From the NCBI RefSeq assembly GCF_029814175.1, contig NZ_CP122314.1:1-64000 (forward strand): a DNA stretch of 64,000 nt, written 5' to 3'. This DNA is from Halospeciosus flavus (GTDB lineage: Archaea; Halobacteriota; Halobacteria; Halobacteriales; Halobacteriaceae). Below the pieces are notes generated by a model. The model ran no database searches, was not told the DNA's origin, and was given only the letters and a program-made list of their open reading frames with translations. Position 1 is the first letter of the stretch. The number at the start of each line of letters is the position of its first letter. Shown one piece after another: positions 39,258 through 50,135 of the stretch. A program made the position numbers and the translations under genes.

Positions 39258-39557
39258 TGCTCGGAATATAGATAGTGTCGCTACGTGAGATTTTTAACAG
39301 TCAGTAGTGTTGTTACTGATATGTCGGGGTCAACCGCACTCCCCTTAAATTTAGTATATATTATACTTCTTTTAGTTCCCGGGTTAGTTGGGCTAGATTT
39401 ATATCTTATTTCGTCAAAGAAGGTTGGTGGCTTCAATCGAGTACAACTCTTAGTATACAGTATTGCTGCGAGCCTATTCTCTATTGCCGTATTGTACTTT
39501 TTGACGCCGTTTTATATGGACCATTTCATAAGTTCATATTCAGGTTACACAAGTGGT

Positions 39558-39565
39558 GTCTCCTT
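39558..39565. repeat. Target-site duplication of the IS5-family element, copy 1
   Basis: GTCTCCTT, repeated directly at 40497-40504. Confidence 0.85.
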
Positions 39566-40496
39566 TGCTCTGTTGAATAGCTGCTGAGTCATGGTTAGAG
39601 CGGCTCACAGAGAGACTCTATGTTAGTAATGGCGAACATGAGGACGATTTCACGGAACTGTCGATACCAGTCCAGCGCTCGCACGGCATCGCCGAGCGAG
39701 CGCTTCGTCGTCGAATATGAAGTCTCAGCCATCCAGCGCTGAGAGTAGCCTTTTGACCGGATAAGCGCGTTGTTTGCGGTTGCCATCAGTGACGAACCGC
39801 GGTAGTGAACGAGATACTCAAGATCCAGCGCAGCAATCTCGTATTCGGTGTGCCAGTCCTGAAACCCGTTATCGGCGGCGACAGTATGCAGATCGTCCGC
39901 GTTCCGGCGGACGATCTGCGGACCAGTTTTCGTATCATGCCTCCATTGGGCGTGACACTGCACATCGAGAACGGCAAGTGACTCCGTATCAGTCAACGTC
40001 GTCACTTTGAGCGTTTCTACCGATCGATCAGACCGCGTACGGTAGTACGCTGAGGCGTGGCCACGGTCGAAGAACGTGCTATCGAGGGCGACGTGACCAG
40101 ACTGCGGGTGTTGCTGCGCTGAAACGCGCAGCAACGCCCGCCAGACCCACATTTTGAACCGATCGAACGACTTGTTGAGTGTGGTGAAGTCAGGGATATC
40201 TCCCTCCTCCAGATCGAGTACCTCCAACAGTGCCGTCATGTACTCCAGCCGATTTTCCGTTTCACGGAAGCTATGGCCCTCTTCACGCCGGAAACAGTGA
40301 ATGACTACGTGCTTCCAGCGGGCGAACCCGCCGCTGGCGGGCTCGCCCGCGTGCTTCCCCAACGCTTGTTTAGCCAGGTGCCGACACTTTTCCACGAAGT
40401 CGAGGATATCGACTTCCATAGGTCAGAATCGATTTCCTCGGCTTCATCCTTCTAAACCTGTGATATCGGCCGATAAAATCGCTATTCAACAGAGCA
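39566..40496 (-). mobile_element. IS5-family insertion sequence (931 bp)
   Basis: Perfect 16-bp terminal inverted repeats TGCTCTGTTGAATAGC at 39566-39581 and reversed at 40481-40496, flanked by an 8-bp direct repeat. An 8-bp duplication is typical of the haloarchaeal ISH1-type IS5 elements. Complete, with one intact transposase, so a recent insertion. Confidence 0.9.
39595..40419 (-). CDS. IS5 family transposase
   Basis: 274 residues. DDE features: HVALDSTFFDRGHASAYY (D), TVAADNGFQDWHTEYE (D), and a C-terminal YSQRWMAETSYSTTKRSLGD (Y-x2-R-x3-E-x6-K type signature carrying the Glu). An N-terminal helical region precedes. Intact frame, suggesting the element can still move. Confidence 0.9.
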   Translation of the reverse strand: MEVDILDFVEKCRHLAKQALGKHAGEPASGGFARWKHVVIHCFRREEGHSFRETENRLEYMTALLEVLDLEEGDIPDFTTLNKSFDRFKMWVWRALLRVSAQQHPQSGHVALDSTFFDRGHASAYYRTRSDRSVETLKVTTLTDTESLAVLDVQCHAQWRHDTKTGPQIVRRNADDLHTVAADNGFQDWHTEYEIAALDLEYLVHYRGSSLMATANNALIRSKGYSQRWMAETSYSTTKRSLGDAVRALDWYRQFREIVLMFAITNIESLCEPL

Positions 40497-40504
40497 GTCT
40501 CCTT
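40497..40504. repeat. Target-site duplication of the IS5-family element, copy 2
   Basis: GTCTCCTT, direct partner of 39558-39565. Confidence 0.85.
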
Positions 40505-41016
40505 AGCCACTGAGAATAGCTTTCAAAAGCTGGAAGTTCGGGACTTAGTCACACTTTATGGACTACACATTATATCATGCAGCTGTCTGGGACTGGTCGC
40601 TGGGTTTGTTAACCGTGAAATTTTGAACCCTGACGAAGAACGAGATCGACGAGAACCATGGGCATATCTATTCGACGAGGAGACTCATAAGTCTGAATTA
40701 GTTGAGGTTCACCTTTCGAATGACGACCAAGAGGTCATCACTGGAAGATGGGAACGAAAAACATGGTCAGAAGATAAGAGGGAGCTGTATCTCCAAAACC
40801 CACAATACTGTCAAATTGAAGATTATCAACAGGACTTAGAAACACTAGAAGACGTCCTTGAGACAGAAGTTGGGCGTGGTATCTACCTATCACCTGACGA
40901 GATTGGTAGAGTGGTGCTATCTCTAGATGACCCCGGAACGAGGGTTAAAGGCACAGATCAAGATACCGAAATCGTTGATCAAGAGTCGGATATAGAGTCA
41001 GAGATTGAGGACATCA

Positions 41017-41610
41017 TTAGTGACTTTGAGCAGTCTGCATTTGAAACTCCAGATCAAACAGACCTATCTGATTGGAGAGAAAGCGAAGACTCAGCGGACC
41101 AAGAACCAAATTCAGATGATGAGAATCCGAAGAACGATACCAGTTAGCGATATCTAATTCGCTATTCTTCGCGTATTCAGGGTACTTATTGTAGACATAC
41201 CGAAGAACGCGTTCAATCGGCTGTTGATTGTACTTCTTCTTGACGTCCTCCGATTTGTCAAGGAGATCTTTGCCACCTCGTTTCTTCAGAAGACCTTTCC
41301 TTACCAGCTCCTGCCCATCCTCCGTTAGAGAATAAATATATTTCTCGTTCCCGCTCCTAGTCGTTTGAATGGTCTTCTTGATGTAACCACGATCCTCCAG
41401 CGTGTCGAGAACATCCATCAATTCCTTCGAATAGGGACCGTATTTGTATGGTTTAAATTCAAATCCATCATCACCAGACACGCCCTCATCCTTCTGTGCT
41501 AGAAAGACAAGCTTTTGCAACCGCGTTATCCCCTCAATCTCTCTCCCTCTGTCAACGTACAGGAGAGCGAGCGGCAAGAGTTTATTATTAACCACGGTTG
41601 ATCCCCTCAC
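41017..41610 (-). CDS. Winged-helix (DUF4065/YwgA-like) protein
   Basis: 197 residues from GTG 41610. LPLALLYVDRGREIEGITRLQKLVFLAQKDEG, then FKPYKYGPYSKELMDVLDTLEDRGYI and IYSLTEDGQELVRKGLL: a winged-helix layout like YwgA/Panacea-type proteins. The last about 43 codons lie antisense to the membrane-protein gene (41017-41147) and look non-coding, so the true end may be near YPEYAKNSEL. Panacea-type proteins are often antitoxins or regulators; which applies here is not clear. Confidence 0.6.
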   Translation of the reverse strand: MRGSTVVNNKLLPLALLYVDRGREIEGITRLQKLVFLAQKDEGVSGDDGFEFKPYKYGPYSKELMDVLDTLEDRGYIKKTIQTTRSGNEKYIYSLTEDGQELVRKGLLKKRGGKDLLDKSEDVKKKYNQQPIERVLRYVYNKYPEYAKNSELDIANWYRSSDSHHLNLVLGPLSLRFLSNQIGLFDLEFQMQTAQSH

Positions 41611-41695
41611 AAATTATTCTCTGGTGTAAGGTAGTTCATCTCCCGTCCATAAATAATTGGCTCATCAGACAAGGCAACTATATGGTGTGTGCGCG

Positions 41696-43416
41696 TCAGA
41701 GAAGATCCTCTGTCCCGCTTGATTCACCGCCACCCATATCGGCACTTTCTGACTTAGTCGGAGTTTGACTTCGCTTCTCGTGTGCTTTCCGCCATTGAGA
41801 CGTGGCCGGAATACTGTCTGCTCCGTGCTCTGTATGCCGCTCTCGGACCTGAATCAGTACTGGAGTATTCATTGCGTCGCCCGAAACGACGGCCTGTCCC
41901 GGAGTTAAGCCCGGAAGCTCTCGAAGAACCTCCTCGCCGGCGGCTTCAACACTCGTCCTGATTGCCTTTTGATCCTCCGGGTTCTTGATCTGCATCGTTA
42001 CCTGTGTCCCGCACTGTGAGAGGACGTCTGGATCGATTTTCGACGGCCGCTGGCTGATGATTCCGATTCCGAACCCGAATTTCCGACCTTCAGACGTAAT
42101 CGTCCGCATAATCCCGAGCGACGGCGCGTCGCCGGCCGCCGGCGCGAACCGATGGCCCTCCTCGAAGAGAGAGAAGAGCGGATGCTCGATAACCTCGCCG
42201 TCGTAATTCGGGTCGTCTCCACGGTTTCGAACTGCAGCGAGACAAGCCTGATAGAGGCGTCGCAGGAGAACGGTCGCAATCATCTGCTGGTCGCGACTAT
42301 CGAGTGTATCCATCTGCAGAACCGTACAGCGACCGGGGGAGACGAGGTCATCTAATGGAACGTTCGCGTCCGTGGTGAACAAGTCGTTCCGTTGGATCGA
42401 TCGACGAAGTCGCCACTCAAGGGCACCAACACTCGAGTCATCTTCTCCATACTGGTTCCGCATCTCTCGCAGAAGCTCGTCGATACCCCACGTCCGAGAT
42501 TCTCGACGCTGCATCGCACGCCACCCGCCGTCGAGTCGTTCCTGCATCCGGTCACTGGGGTTGTCGAGAATAGACATTACGTCGCCGACGCTGAGTTCCG
42601 AGATACGGATGCGGAGATTCTCCGGGCTGAAGTACTCAATTTCTGGTTGGTACCCGTCCCCGCTGAACGTCTCACTGCCACGCATCTCGCCAAGAGAATC
42701 GTACTCACCGTGTGGGTCGAAGACGAGGAGCGATGCCCGAGAGTCAGGCATCATCATCTCCTCCATCAGGACACCTGCTGTGTACGACTTCCCCGAACCC
42801 GTCGACGCGAGAATCGCGAGGTGGGTCGCGGCAAACTCGTTGATAGGAAGATGGATGTCGACAGCGTTCGTGTCTCGGTTGAGGAGCCAACCCATGTGGG
42901 CGAGGCCGTCCTTACTCTCGACGTCGACTTGACTCAGGGCGAGATTTCCTGCCGTGTCGGTGGCCTCGTCCTCGTCGACGCCAATATTCGGCAGGATGGC
43001 TTCGAGCATCCCGTCAGGCGCGGTGTGAAGTCGGGTTCCCGGCCGAGGAGCTGACGTGGATTGGAGAATGTCTGCATGCGGGTGTCGTAGAACCCGATGA
43101 CGGTCGCCTCCAGTCGATAAAGGTCGATGTCGTCGGTAGGAACGCCGAGTGTCGCTGCAACCGTCTCCGGCGCGACGTTCGGGTCAGCCATGAACGTGTC
43201 CGGGAGTCCGCGCTCCTGTTCACGGTTTGTGACTCGCGCGATGACGTCCCGGTCTGTCCCTTCGACAGAGACAGTGTATGTGATGAACTCGCCGGTCTTC
43301 ACTGCCTGTTCGTCCGGTGTAACAATCAGGAACTCGTTCGGTCCTTCACCGGGACCGGCGACTGTCCCGATAAGGTCGCCTTCGTGTTGAGTCGGAACCG
43401 AGTCGAACGAGCTCAT
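41696..43416 (-). pseudogene. herA: HerA-type ATPase (DNA translocase), one frameshift
   Basis: From ATG 43416. An N-terminal HAS-barrel-like domain (GDLIGTVAGPGEGPNEFLIV) leads to a break near 43020; one added base (TPGAPDGMLEAILPNIG) joins the ATPase: Walker A ILASTGSGKSYTAGVLMEE, Walker B LLVFDPHGEYDSL, FEEGHRFAPAAGD and IISQRPSKIDPDVLSQCGTQ, FtsK/HerA-like. Restored length 573. HerA forms a hexamer that pumps DNA for the NurA nuclease during end resection. Its start overlaps the upstream gene's stop (ATGA). Confidence 0.87.
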
Positions 43417-44072
43417 CGCATCACCCCACGGTCAACCGACGACTGCCACCGCACGTCTCTCTCCAGAACACTCAGGACTCGCTGATGCTCCTCGCTCGAG
43501 AACAGGTCCTGAAGGCGCTCGATGAGTGCGAGTGTCACCTCGGCGCCGAGTGAGCCAGCGATGTCGAGGAGCCGCTCCATATACGCGAGTTGTAGACTGC
43601 CTTGCTCACCTGTGTGGAACGTGCGGGTCACCCCATCAGGGCAGTTCAGGACGATATCGTCAACGGAGAGGGTCCAGCGTGGTATCTTGTGATTGGGTGA
43701 CTCGATAGACCCGTCCTCAGTAATCCGGGCAGTGCCGAGCAGTGCGACACCCGCGAGAGTCGTTCGTTCCTCGACGTATCCGGGAGTGAACTGCTTCTGG
43801 TCGCTCTGTGCAAGTCGAGGCCCTGAACGCCCTTGGTCCGGATCGACGAGTTGGGTGTTATAGATGACCCCCATAACTGCGTACTCGTCGCCGTCGACGG
43901 TTTTCCGGACGAACACAGGCTGTCCGAATCCGCATTCGTCTGGTTCCGGTGGACGCTCACGGTCGGTTTCGTTGAAAATCTCGACCGTGTAGTCCATGTG
44001 GTCGTTCGAGTTAACGATACTCCCGATGGCGAGGCAGTCGTCCACGCTCTCGCCAGTACTGGGTGTGCTCAT
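43413..44072 (-). CDS. Conserved-position protein between nurA and herA, unknown function
   Basis: 219 residues from ATG 44072 (MSTPSTGESVDDCLAIGSIV). The first half is beta-rich (DYTVEIFNETDRERPPEPDE, GQPVFVRKTVDGDEYAVMGV), perhaps HAS-barrel-like; the C-terminal 60 residues are helical (LAYMERLLDIAGSLGAEVTLAL). It overlaps herA by 4 bases, so translational coupling and a role with HerA are inferred. No family recognised. 44073-44219 holds nothing clear. Confidence 0.7.
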   Translation of the reverse strand: MSTPSTGESVDDCLAIGSIVNSNDHMDYTVEIFNETDRERPPEPDECGFGQPVFVRKTVDGDEYAVMGVIYNTQLVDPDQGRSGPRLAQSDQKQFTPGYVEERTTLAGVALLGTARITEDGSIESPNHKIPRWTLSVDDIVLNCPDGVTRTFHTGEQGSLQLAYMERLLDIAGSLGAEVTLALIERLQDLFSSEEHQRVLSVLERDVRWQSSVDRGVMR

Positions 44073-44219
44073 GTGCTCTTGTAGCTAACTGTGGGCATAA
44101 CGGCTCCACAACCGTAATTGCAGAAACTATTCTCAGGAAGGCCAAGTCGCTCGCTCGACCGCATAGCGACCCCCGAAGGGGCGGCGACTCTCGCTGCTCG
44201 CGGTCCGGCTGCCGGACGT

Positions 44220-45492
44220 TCATCGTCTCCGGAGTTCTTTGCTGCGAGCCTTCGAGTCCCACTCGATGGGGACATCATTCTCTTCGCCCCATTGTTGGAG
44301 AAGACGGAGGAACTGCTGGCGATCTTGGTGGTCGAGGACGGCGTCAGTATCTGCCTGCTGGAGGACCTCCGGATATCCACGGCCAATTCCCGCCTCGGCT
44401 CGTACCATATCGAGTGTGTACTCGTAGAGATTCTCGTAATCACCGGGACCATCAGCATGCAGTAGCCAGCCGGGGAACTCCAACCGATCTAAGCCTGAAC
44501 CGGGAGGGACCTTGAGATAGCTAAAGTGAATCTCGTTCCCGAACTCGTACGTTTTCCCGTTGTAGGTCGTCTGGGCCATCGACGCTACCGTCGCGCCGAC
44601 ATAGGAAAGGAATCGTCGAGTCGCCCCACGGACTCATCATTCCCGTAAGAATGCGTCCGTCAGGGATGGTGCGTTCACCTCCGAGATCATCTCGGAGCAG
44701 CAATCGCGTCATTTTGACGAGTTCGACAGCGTTTGTCCCCGCAACGTATCCGATGACGGGAATCTCGTGATAGGCACTCGCAGCGAGGATTCGGCTCACT
44801 GCCTCAAGATAGCGATTACGGATAGCCGGTCGACGTGGGTTCGCGAACGAAATGACGAACGGGCCATCGTAGAGCACGATAGGCGGGTTCTCCAACTCGC
44901 CAGCCTCGTAAGCCTCCGCGAGTGTCTCGATGCGGTCGACGACGACTGCCGCTTCGTGCTCGTACCGATTGAGGCCGACGAGCGAACTATCGACGAATCG
45001 GTACTCATCACTGCCTTCTTCGCCACCGGTACGAGTGATTTCGTCCGGGCTAAGGAGTTTCCCGTTCTGTCCTCGCTTGAGTGCGCCAGTGGGACGGTGG
45101 TGATTCAGACACCATGCAGCCTGCACGTACGCAAGTGGAACATTGAACTGGGTCGTAGGCGGGATTTCGGAACCGTCCGTGGCGACCATCGGGACATCCA
45201 GCAGGAGATCGCGTGCCCAGTCGTTGACTGCCTCGTGGCTCTCCCATTCGTCCGACGGCGCGTGGTGCCGGATTATCGAGTCCGCATCATCGAACGAGCT
45301 GATCGGGACTGCTCCCGGGTATGACGATGTGGAAAGTTCATCGCGAACCTCTGCTGTGGTCCAGTCCCGAGGAAGAGAGCGGAACGCTTCCTGATACTTC
45401 TCGACGAGACCATCATCGTCCTCGAGATACGTCTGGATGTCCTCTCGGCTTTGATCGAGATCACTGACAACACTCGCCTTGTCGAGCGGCAT
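44220..45492 (-). pseudogene. nurA: NurA nuclease, one frameshift
   Basis: From ATG 45492 (MPLDKASVVSDLDQSREDIQ). The NurA catalytic Asp lies in PMVATDGSEIPP; later PPIVLYDGPFVISFANPR and VIGYVAGTNAVELVKM. The frame breaks at about 44583-44592 after PFLCRRD; in the other frame MAQTTYNGKTYEFGNEIHFSYLKV and VRAEAGIGRGYPEVLQQADTDAVLD complete the classic NurA C-terminus, ending SKELRRR. The repaired length is about 424 residues. 5'-3' nuclease working with HerA. Its ATG overlaps the rad50 stop by one base. Confidence 0.85.
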
Positions 45493-48210
45493 TAGTCACT
45501 CACCACCTCGGAAGTCTGCTCGGGCTTCTCGATTTTGACGCTGTAATCGGTCATCGACTCGAACGTCGAGTCATGACTGATGACGGCAAGCTGATCGAAC
45601 GCATCAAGGGACTCTGTTGGCCGACTAGATTCGTCTTCTTCTGTTCGTCGAGATTCGCCGTCGGCTCGTCGAGGAACGCGACGCCGAGACTGGATAGCTG
45701 TTCGAGAATCGCGAGTCTGACCGCGAGTGCGGCAGCCATTTTCTCGCCACCCGAGAGCGTTGAGAAGGACTTGCGGACGTCCGCGTCGTGCACGATGATG
45801 TCGTAGTCCGCCGTCCATTCGAGTTGCTCAGCATCTCGTCCACGAATCGACCGGAAGACCGCGTTCGCTCGCGTCCCGATCCGGTCGGTGATGACCTCCC
45901 GCATCTTCGGGCCAGCGTTCCGGACATTCTCTCGGACCCATTTCGCGAATTCGAGGTCGGCTTCGAGTTCCTGGAGTTCATCGACTTTCTCGCTCCGTTC
46001 GTCCAGCTTCTCCTCCAGCCGCTCAACCTCGGCCGCGACGTCTTCGAGTTGGTCCTTCCGTTCGTCTCGCTTCGTCGTGAGTTGCGTAATCTTCTGGTCC
46101 AGTTCGTCGAGTCGGTTGTCGAACTGCTCGTATTCCTCGGGATCGAACTTCGACTCAACGGTTTCACGCTCTTCAACCAGCGTCTCTTTCTTCTCCTGAA
46201 GACTCTCTAGCTCGTTCTCATGCTCTCCGACAGCCTGCTTTCTATCGTCGAGTTCAGCGGCTTGCTGTTTGTTCTGCTCGTACTGCTTGTAGTCCGGTTC
46301 GTGTTCGTCGAGCGTTTCCTCAACCACATCCAGTTCAGCTTCGACATCGTCGAACTCCTCAATCTGCTCTTCCAGCTTTTCAACTTCTTCCCTCGCGGTT
46401 TCAAGCTGGCTCTCGACCCGCTCCAGTTCCTCTGGGGCGTTCTCGTTGTCCTCAATTCGCGTTTCTGCTCTATGGAACGCTTTCTCGGCGTCTTCGAGTG
46501 ACTCACGCTCCTCTCGGAGCGAGGGGAGTTCATCGACTTCCTCTTCGAGGGACTCAATCTTCTCTCGCTTCTTGACCTTCTCAGTACTGAGGTTCGCAGT
46601 GTTTCTTCAAGGTCCGCGACCGCTTCCCGGTGAACACCGAGCTGAGCGACACGATCCTGTACAGCCTTCGCCTCTTCGAGTCGCTCCTCAAGTTCCTCAA
46701 TCTCTTCTGCGAGCCGCTTACGCTCCTGCTCAATCTCTTCGAGACGTGCTTCTTGTTCCGCAATGCGTTCCTCTCGATCATCTGGGTCAAGAGGCTCCCC
46801 ACAGGTCGGACAGACCGCATCCTCGTCTGCATCGGTGTCACGGAGCAGGCCAAGATGTTCCTCGATATCTTCCTTCTCAGCGGCTAGCGACTGTCGCTTC
46901 ACCTCTCGTTCGTTGACCTTGTCGGTGAGGTCGTCAATGTCCTCCGTGGCAGCTGCCTCAGCCTCAATCTCGGCAATCAGTTGCTTCCGGTCACGAAGGT
47001 CGTGCAGTACCCCGTGCGCTTCCTCCTCTAAGTCACCAATCTCGTTCTGGAGCCGATCGACTTTCTGCTTCTTCTGCTCCAGTTCATTGATTCGTTCACC
47101 AAGTACCTCGTATCGTTCCTTGTCTTCCCGGTACTGTTCGAGGTTCTCGCGTGCTTGTTGGAGCGTCTCGACGTCTTCTTTCAGGGACTCAATCTCGTTC
47201 TCGAGCTGCTGAACCGTGGCTTGCTTCTCTTGCTTCTCCTGTCGAAGTTCGTTCAGCCGCTCCTTACGCTCCGTGAGTTGCTCACGGCGTTCCCGCGCGG
47301 CTTCATACGCTTCGTGACCCTCCGCTGCTTCTTCGCACTTCTCGGCGGCGGCCTGTGCCCGAGCTAGTTCTTCCTGCGCTGTTTCTAGTGCCGATTCCTG
47401 CGACTCAATCTCTTGCTCAACGGATGCAACCTCGTCATCGAGTTCGTCTAATTGGTCTTTTAATGCGTCCAGCTCGTCAAACGTTGATTCGACCTCGTCT
47501 TTCTCCTCCTGCTTCTTCTGAATACGGGCGTTGAGTTCCTCGATGCCGCTTTCCAAGTTGGTCTGCTTCGTACGCTGTTCTGGAAGGCTTTGTACCTCGC
47601 CGGTTAGCTGTTGTATCTCTTCACGGAGATCATCCTGTTCGTCCGCAATCTCCTCGGGGACTTGCTTGAGTGCCCCATTGAAGCTCTCTTCATAGTCGTC
47701 GACGCCGAGTAACTCGTCGAAAGTATTCTTCCGATTCCTTGGCGTCTGGGCGAAATCGGAGAGGAAGCGCGTCTGAGGCACGCCGATACAGGACTCCCAG
47801 ATTTTCGTGAGTTCATCCTTGTCCTCAAGGTCGAACCGAGCACAGAGCCAGTTAACGAGTTGATCCTTCTTGTCGATGTCTTGGTCGATCCACTCGTCTT
47901 CAATTGGGTCGTACCGGGCGACGCCGTAGTTCGAGCGGCCGGCTGACCGCGTGATTCGATACTTCTGGACACCATCGTCCTCTCGAAGCTCTATAACGAC
48001 CTCGACCGTCCCCGACGATTCGCCCTCGCGGACGAACTCGTTGTTGTTGAACGGTAGGGAGTCGAAAAGAGCGAACCCGATTGCCTCCTGAATCGTCGAC
48101 TTCCCGGAACCGTTCTCACCGAGGATGGCGTTCACACCACCTCGGAGGTCGATTGTCGTGCGTTCCTCGTAGGACTTGACGTTCTCCAGTGTGACTGAGT
48201 CAATCTTCAT
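45492..48210 (-). pseudogene. rad50: Rad50 SMC-like ATPase, two frameshifts
   Basis: From ATG 48210 (MKIDSVTLENVKSYEERTTI): Walker A ILGENGSGKSTIQEAIGFALF, a long coiled coil, the zinc hook CPTCGEPLDPDDRE, the second coil, then signature FSTLSGGEKMAAALAVRLAI and Walker B LGVAFLDEPTANLDEQKK, ending VISHDSTFESMTDY. Breaks: about 46597 (one G; TLANLSTEKVKK) and just after CTAG at about 45627 (TNLVRPTESLDAFDQ). Restored length 906. Forms the Mre11-Rad50 DNA-end processing complex. Its start overlaps the mre11 stop by 4 bases. Confidence 0.92.
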
Positions 48211-49721
48211 TCGTCCTCACCTCCCCCTGTACCTGCACCGTCGCCGATTGGTTCACTTGCCTCGGTCCCAGCGTCGTCTGTCGCTTCTACTGCCTCGTCG
48301 TCGAAGGGATCGTCGTCGATATCGATCATCACGTTCTCGGCTTCATCCGCAAAGAGTTCGCGGCGGCGCTGCGTGACGAGCTCGGTGATGTCCTTAGGGT
48401 CTTCGTTGGTCTTCGCCATTCGGTGGGCGTCACTAAGGATAGTTGCGACGTCTTCAGCCCTCTCGCTGAATCGAGATTCATTCGCAATAGTCTCGAAGAC
48501 GCGCTGTTCTAGCGCCTCCGTCTGGAGGCGGCCGTCGATGAAGACCTCGTCATCATCGAGACCCTTCAGAAGTTCCTCAATCTCGGCCGACGTAACTCGG
48601 CTCGTGTTCGTCTGAACATACAGCGCGTCATAGGCATCTTCGACAAGATCCGCGAGTTCGTCGGTGGAGAATTCACTTCGATCAAACTGAAGCGTCCCTT
48701 CGAACCGAAGATCGACGAGCGGCCGTCGCTGGTCACCACCTTTCAGGAACTCTTCCTGCTGCAGGACGCTGTCGAGATTGCTCTCGTGGTTCGTGACGTG
48801 GTCACGGAAGGCTTCGAAGAGTTCTCCGTGCGTGTCGTAGGGTGTGACATCGAACGCGGGTGGGCGGAAGTACGGACGTCGGCGGGAATGGTGGTGGTTG
48901 ACGCTGTGTGCTAGTCGACCGGGGCCATCATAACCCTCGCTCGCAGGGCTGAGCGTCACTTCGTAGTACCCGTGGTTCCAGTCTTCATGGGCTTCCTGTG
49001 TATTGTGGGCTTCCGGTGACCCGGGGTTGAATATCCAGTCGGAGGACGAGTACTGCTTGTGGATGTGCCCGAGCGCAAGATAATCAACGACGTCGCGTAC
49101 TTCACGGAGCTCGGCGTGAGTTACGTTCCCGCCGAGGGAGGGCACTTCATCCTCAATACCGAAGTGACCGAGAAGGACTGTGTAGTCCGGGTCGCCGTTA
49201 TCAGCGTTCGTCTTCTTGATACCGCGTGCGACTTGGGTGAGTGCGGTGTCCGTGCGGGCGCCGCGCCACTGGAGTCCGTAGACGCGAACTGTTCCGGCGT
49301 CAGTTTCGACGTCGTAGAACCCTGCGTGACCAGTATCCTTGTCTGGGTCATACGGGCGGAAGGTTGCGGCCTCACCTTCACCCCGGAGGGCTGTTTCAAG
49401 GAGAACGATTTGGTCACGCCTGTGGAGGAAGTTCAACCACGTGACGTCACGGGGCGTGAGGTTCTCGTCGTGGTTTCCGCGTGAGACGAGGACAGGGACG
49501 TCATCGGGAACAAGCTCAAGCGCGTTTTCGGCTTCTTCGAGAACTTTCGGTCGCAGATCGCGGGAGTCGAAGAGATCGCCCGGCAGAAGAATGGCGTCTG
49601 GGTCGCTCTGCAGAGCGAGTTTGAGTGTCGCTCGGAACGAGCTGGCCATATCGTCCTCTCGTTGCTTGAGGCCGTACTGACGGTGGCCGAGATGGATGTC
49701 GGCCATGTGTGCGAATTTCAT
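48207..49721 (-). CDS. mre11: Mre11 DNA double-strand-break nuclease
   Basis: 504 residues from ATG 49721 (MKFAHMADIHLGHRQYGLKQ), the family start; an in-frame GTG at 49802 would add a 27-residue acidic leader. All phosphoesterase motifs are present: ADIHLGH, LLPGDLFDSRD, VSRGNHDE, LLGHFG and LALGHIHKQY. C-terminal capping and an acidic tail follow. First gene of the operon mre11-rad50-nurA-orf-herA (overlaps of 4, 1 and 4 bases). Lower GC than the core genes, so an accessory copy is likely. Confidence 0.94.
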   Translation of the reverse strand: MKFAHMADIHLGHRQYGLKQREDDMASSFRATLKLALQSDPDAILLPGDLFDSRDLRPKVLEEAENALELVPDDVPVLVSRGNHDENLTPRDVTWLNFLHRRDQIVLLETALRGEGEAATFRPYDPDKDTGHAGFYDVETDAGTVRVYGLQWRGARTDTALTQVARGIKKTNADNGDPDYTVLLGHFGIEDEVPSLGGNVTHAELREVRDVVDYLALGHIHKQYSSSDWIFNPGSPEAHNTQEAHEDWNHGYYEVTLSPASEGYDGPGRLAHSVNHHHSRRRPYFRPPAFDVTPYDTHGELFEAFRDHVTNHESNLDSVLQQEEFLKGGDQRRPLVDLRFEGTLQFDRSEFSTDELADLVEDAYDALYVQTNTSRVTSAEIEELLKGLDDDEVFIDGRLQTEALEQRVFETIANESRFSERAEDVATILSDAHRMAKTNEDPKDITELVTQRRRELFADEAENVMIDIDDDPFDDEAVEATDDAGTEASEPIGDGAGTGGGEDE

Positions 49722-50135
49722 CGACCGAGCACCCTCATCCCAGTCGCCAGTGTGTTGCTCACTGGCTCTCCCTCCCTCGGATTCTGCAGTGTCATAGTCC
49801 ACTTCCCAGACAATAGCATCGTGATATCTCGCTATACTAATTGAGCCTACTTAATAGTATGTTGACTATAGTGAAAGTAGACTAGCATAGGAGACTCCGA
49901 TTGTTAGTAACTCAATTCCGATAACAGAGACAGGAAAACAGATGTCTATTCCACCACCCGGCTAGCCAAGACGCAAATAAACTGTGAATACGCACTGTCA
50001 TCCCAGTAATGTCGGTATATGCCTCTCAAGACTCCCGATTCGACTTCATCTTCCCGCAACAGTTATGTTGATTGGTACCTAACACCGGTGTGTTCCCCAT
50101 CCCGAAAAACCAACCGGGAACAGTGACCAGCACAA
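49722..50135. promoter_or_regulatory. Divergent promoter region between mre11 and the TGT-like gene
   Basis: About 410 bases, AT-rich. TATA-like elements on both strands around 49830-49880 (TACTTAATAGTA, ACTATAGTG) and a perfect 10-bp palindrome ACACCGGTGT at 50082-50091, 45 bases before ATG 50136, a candidate operator. No gene seen. Confidence 0.5.

Larger units (their letters stand above)
39321..41147 (+). pseudogene. Membrane protein (DUF6338-like) split by an IS5-family insertion
   Basis: The first exon-like part (39321-39565) encodes SGSTALPLNLVYIILLLVPG plus two more helices to GYTSGVS. Deleting the IS and one 8-bp duplicate joins 39565 to 40505 exactly in frame: VSLATENSFQKLEVRDLV, a further helix, then a cytoplasmic domain EPWAYLFDEETHKSELVEVHL..QVITGRWERKTWS..RELYLQNPQY and an acidic tail to 41147. 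The restored length is 295 residues. The layout (N-terminal helices, PWAYLF, IxGxW, ELYL) resembles the DUF6338 family, of unknown function. The copy here should be non-functional. Confidence 0.72.
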
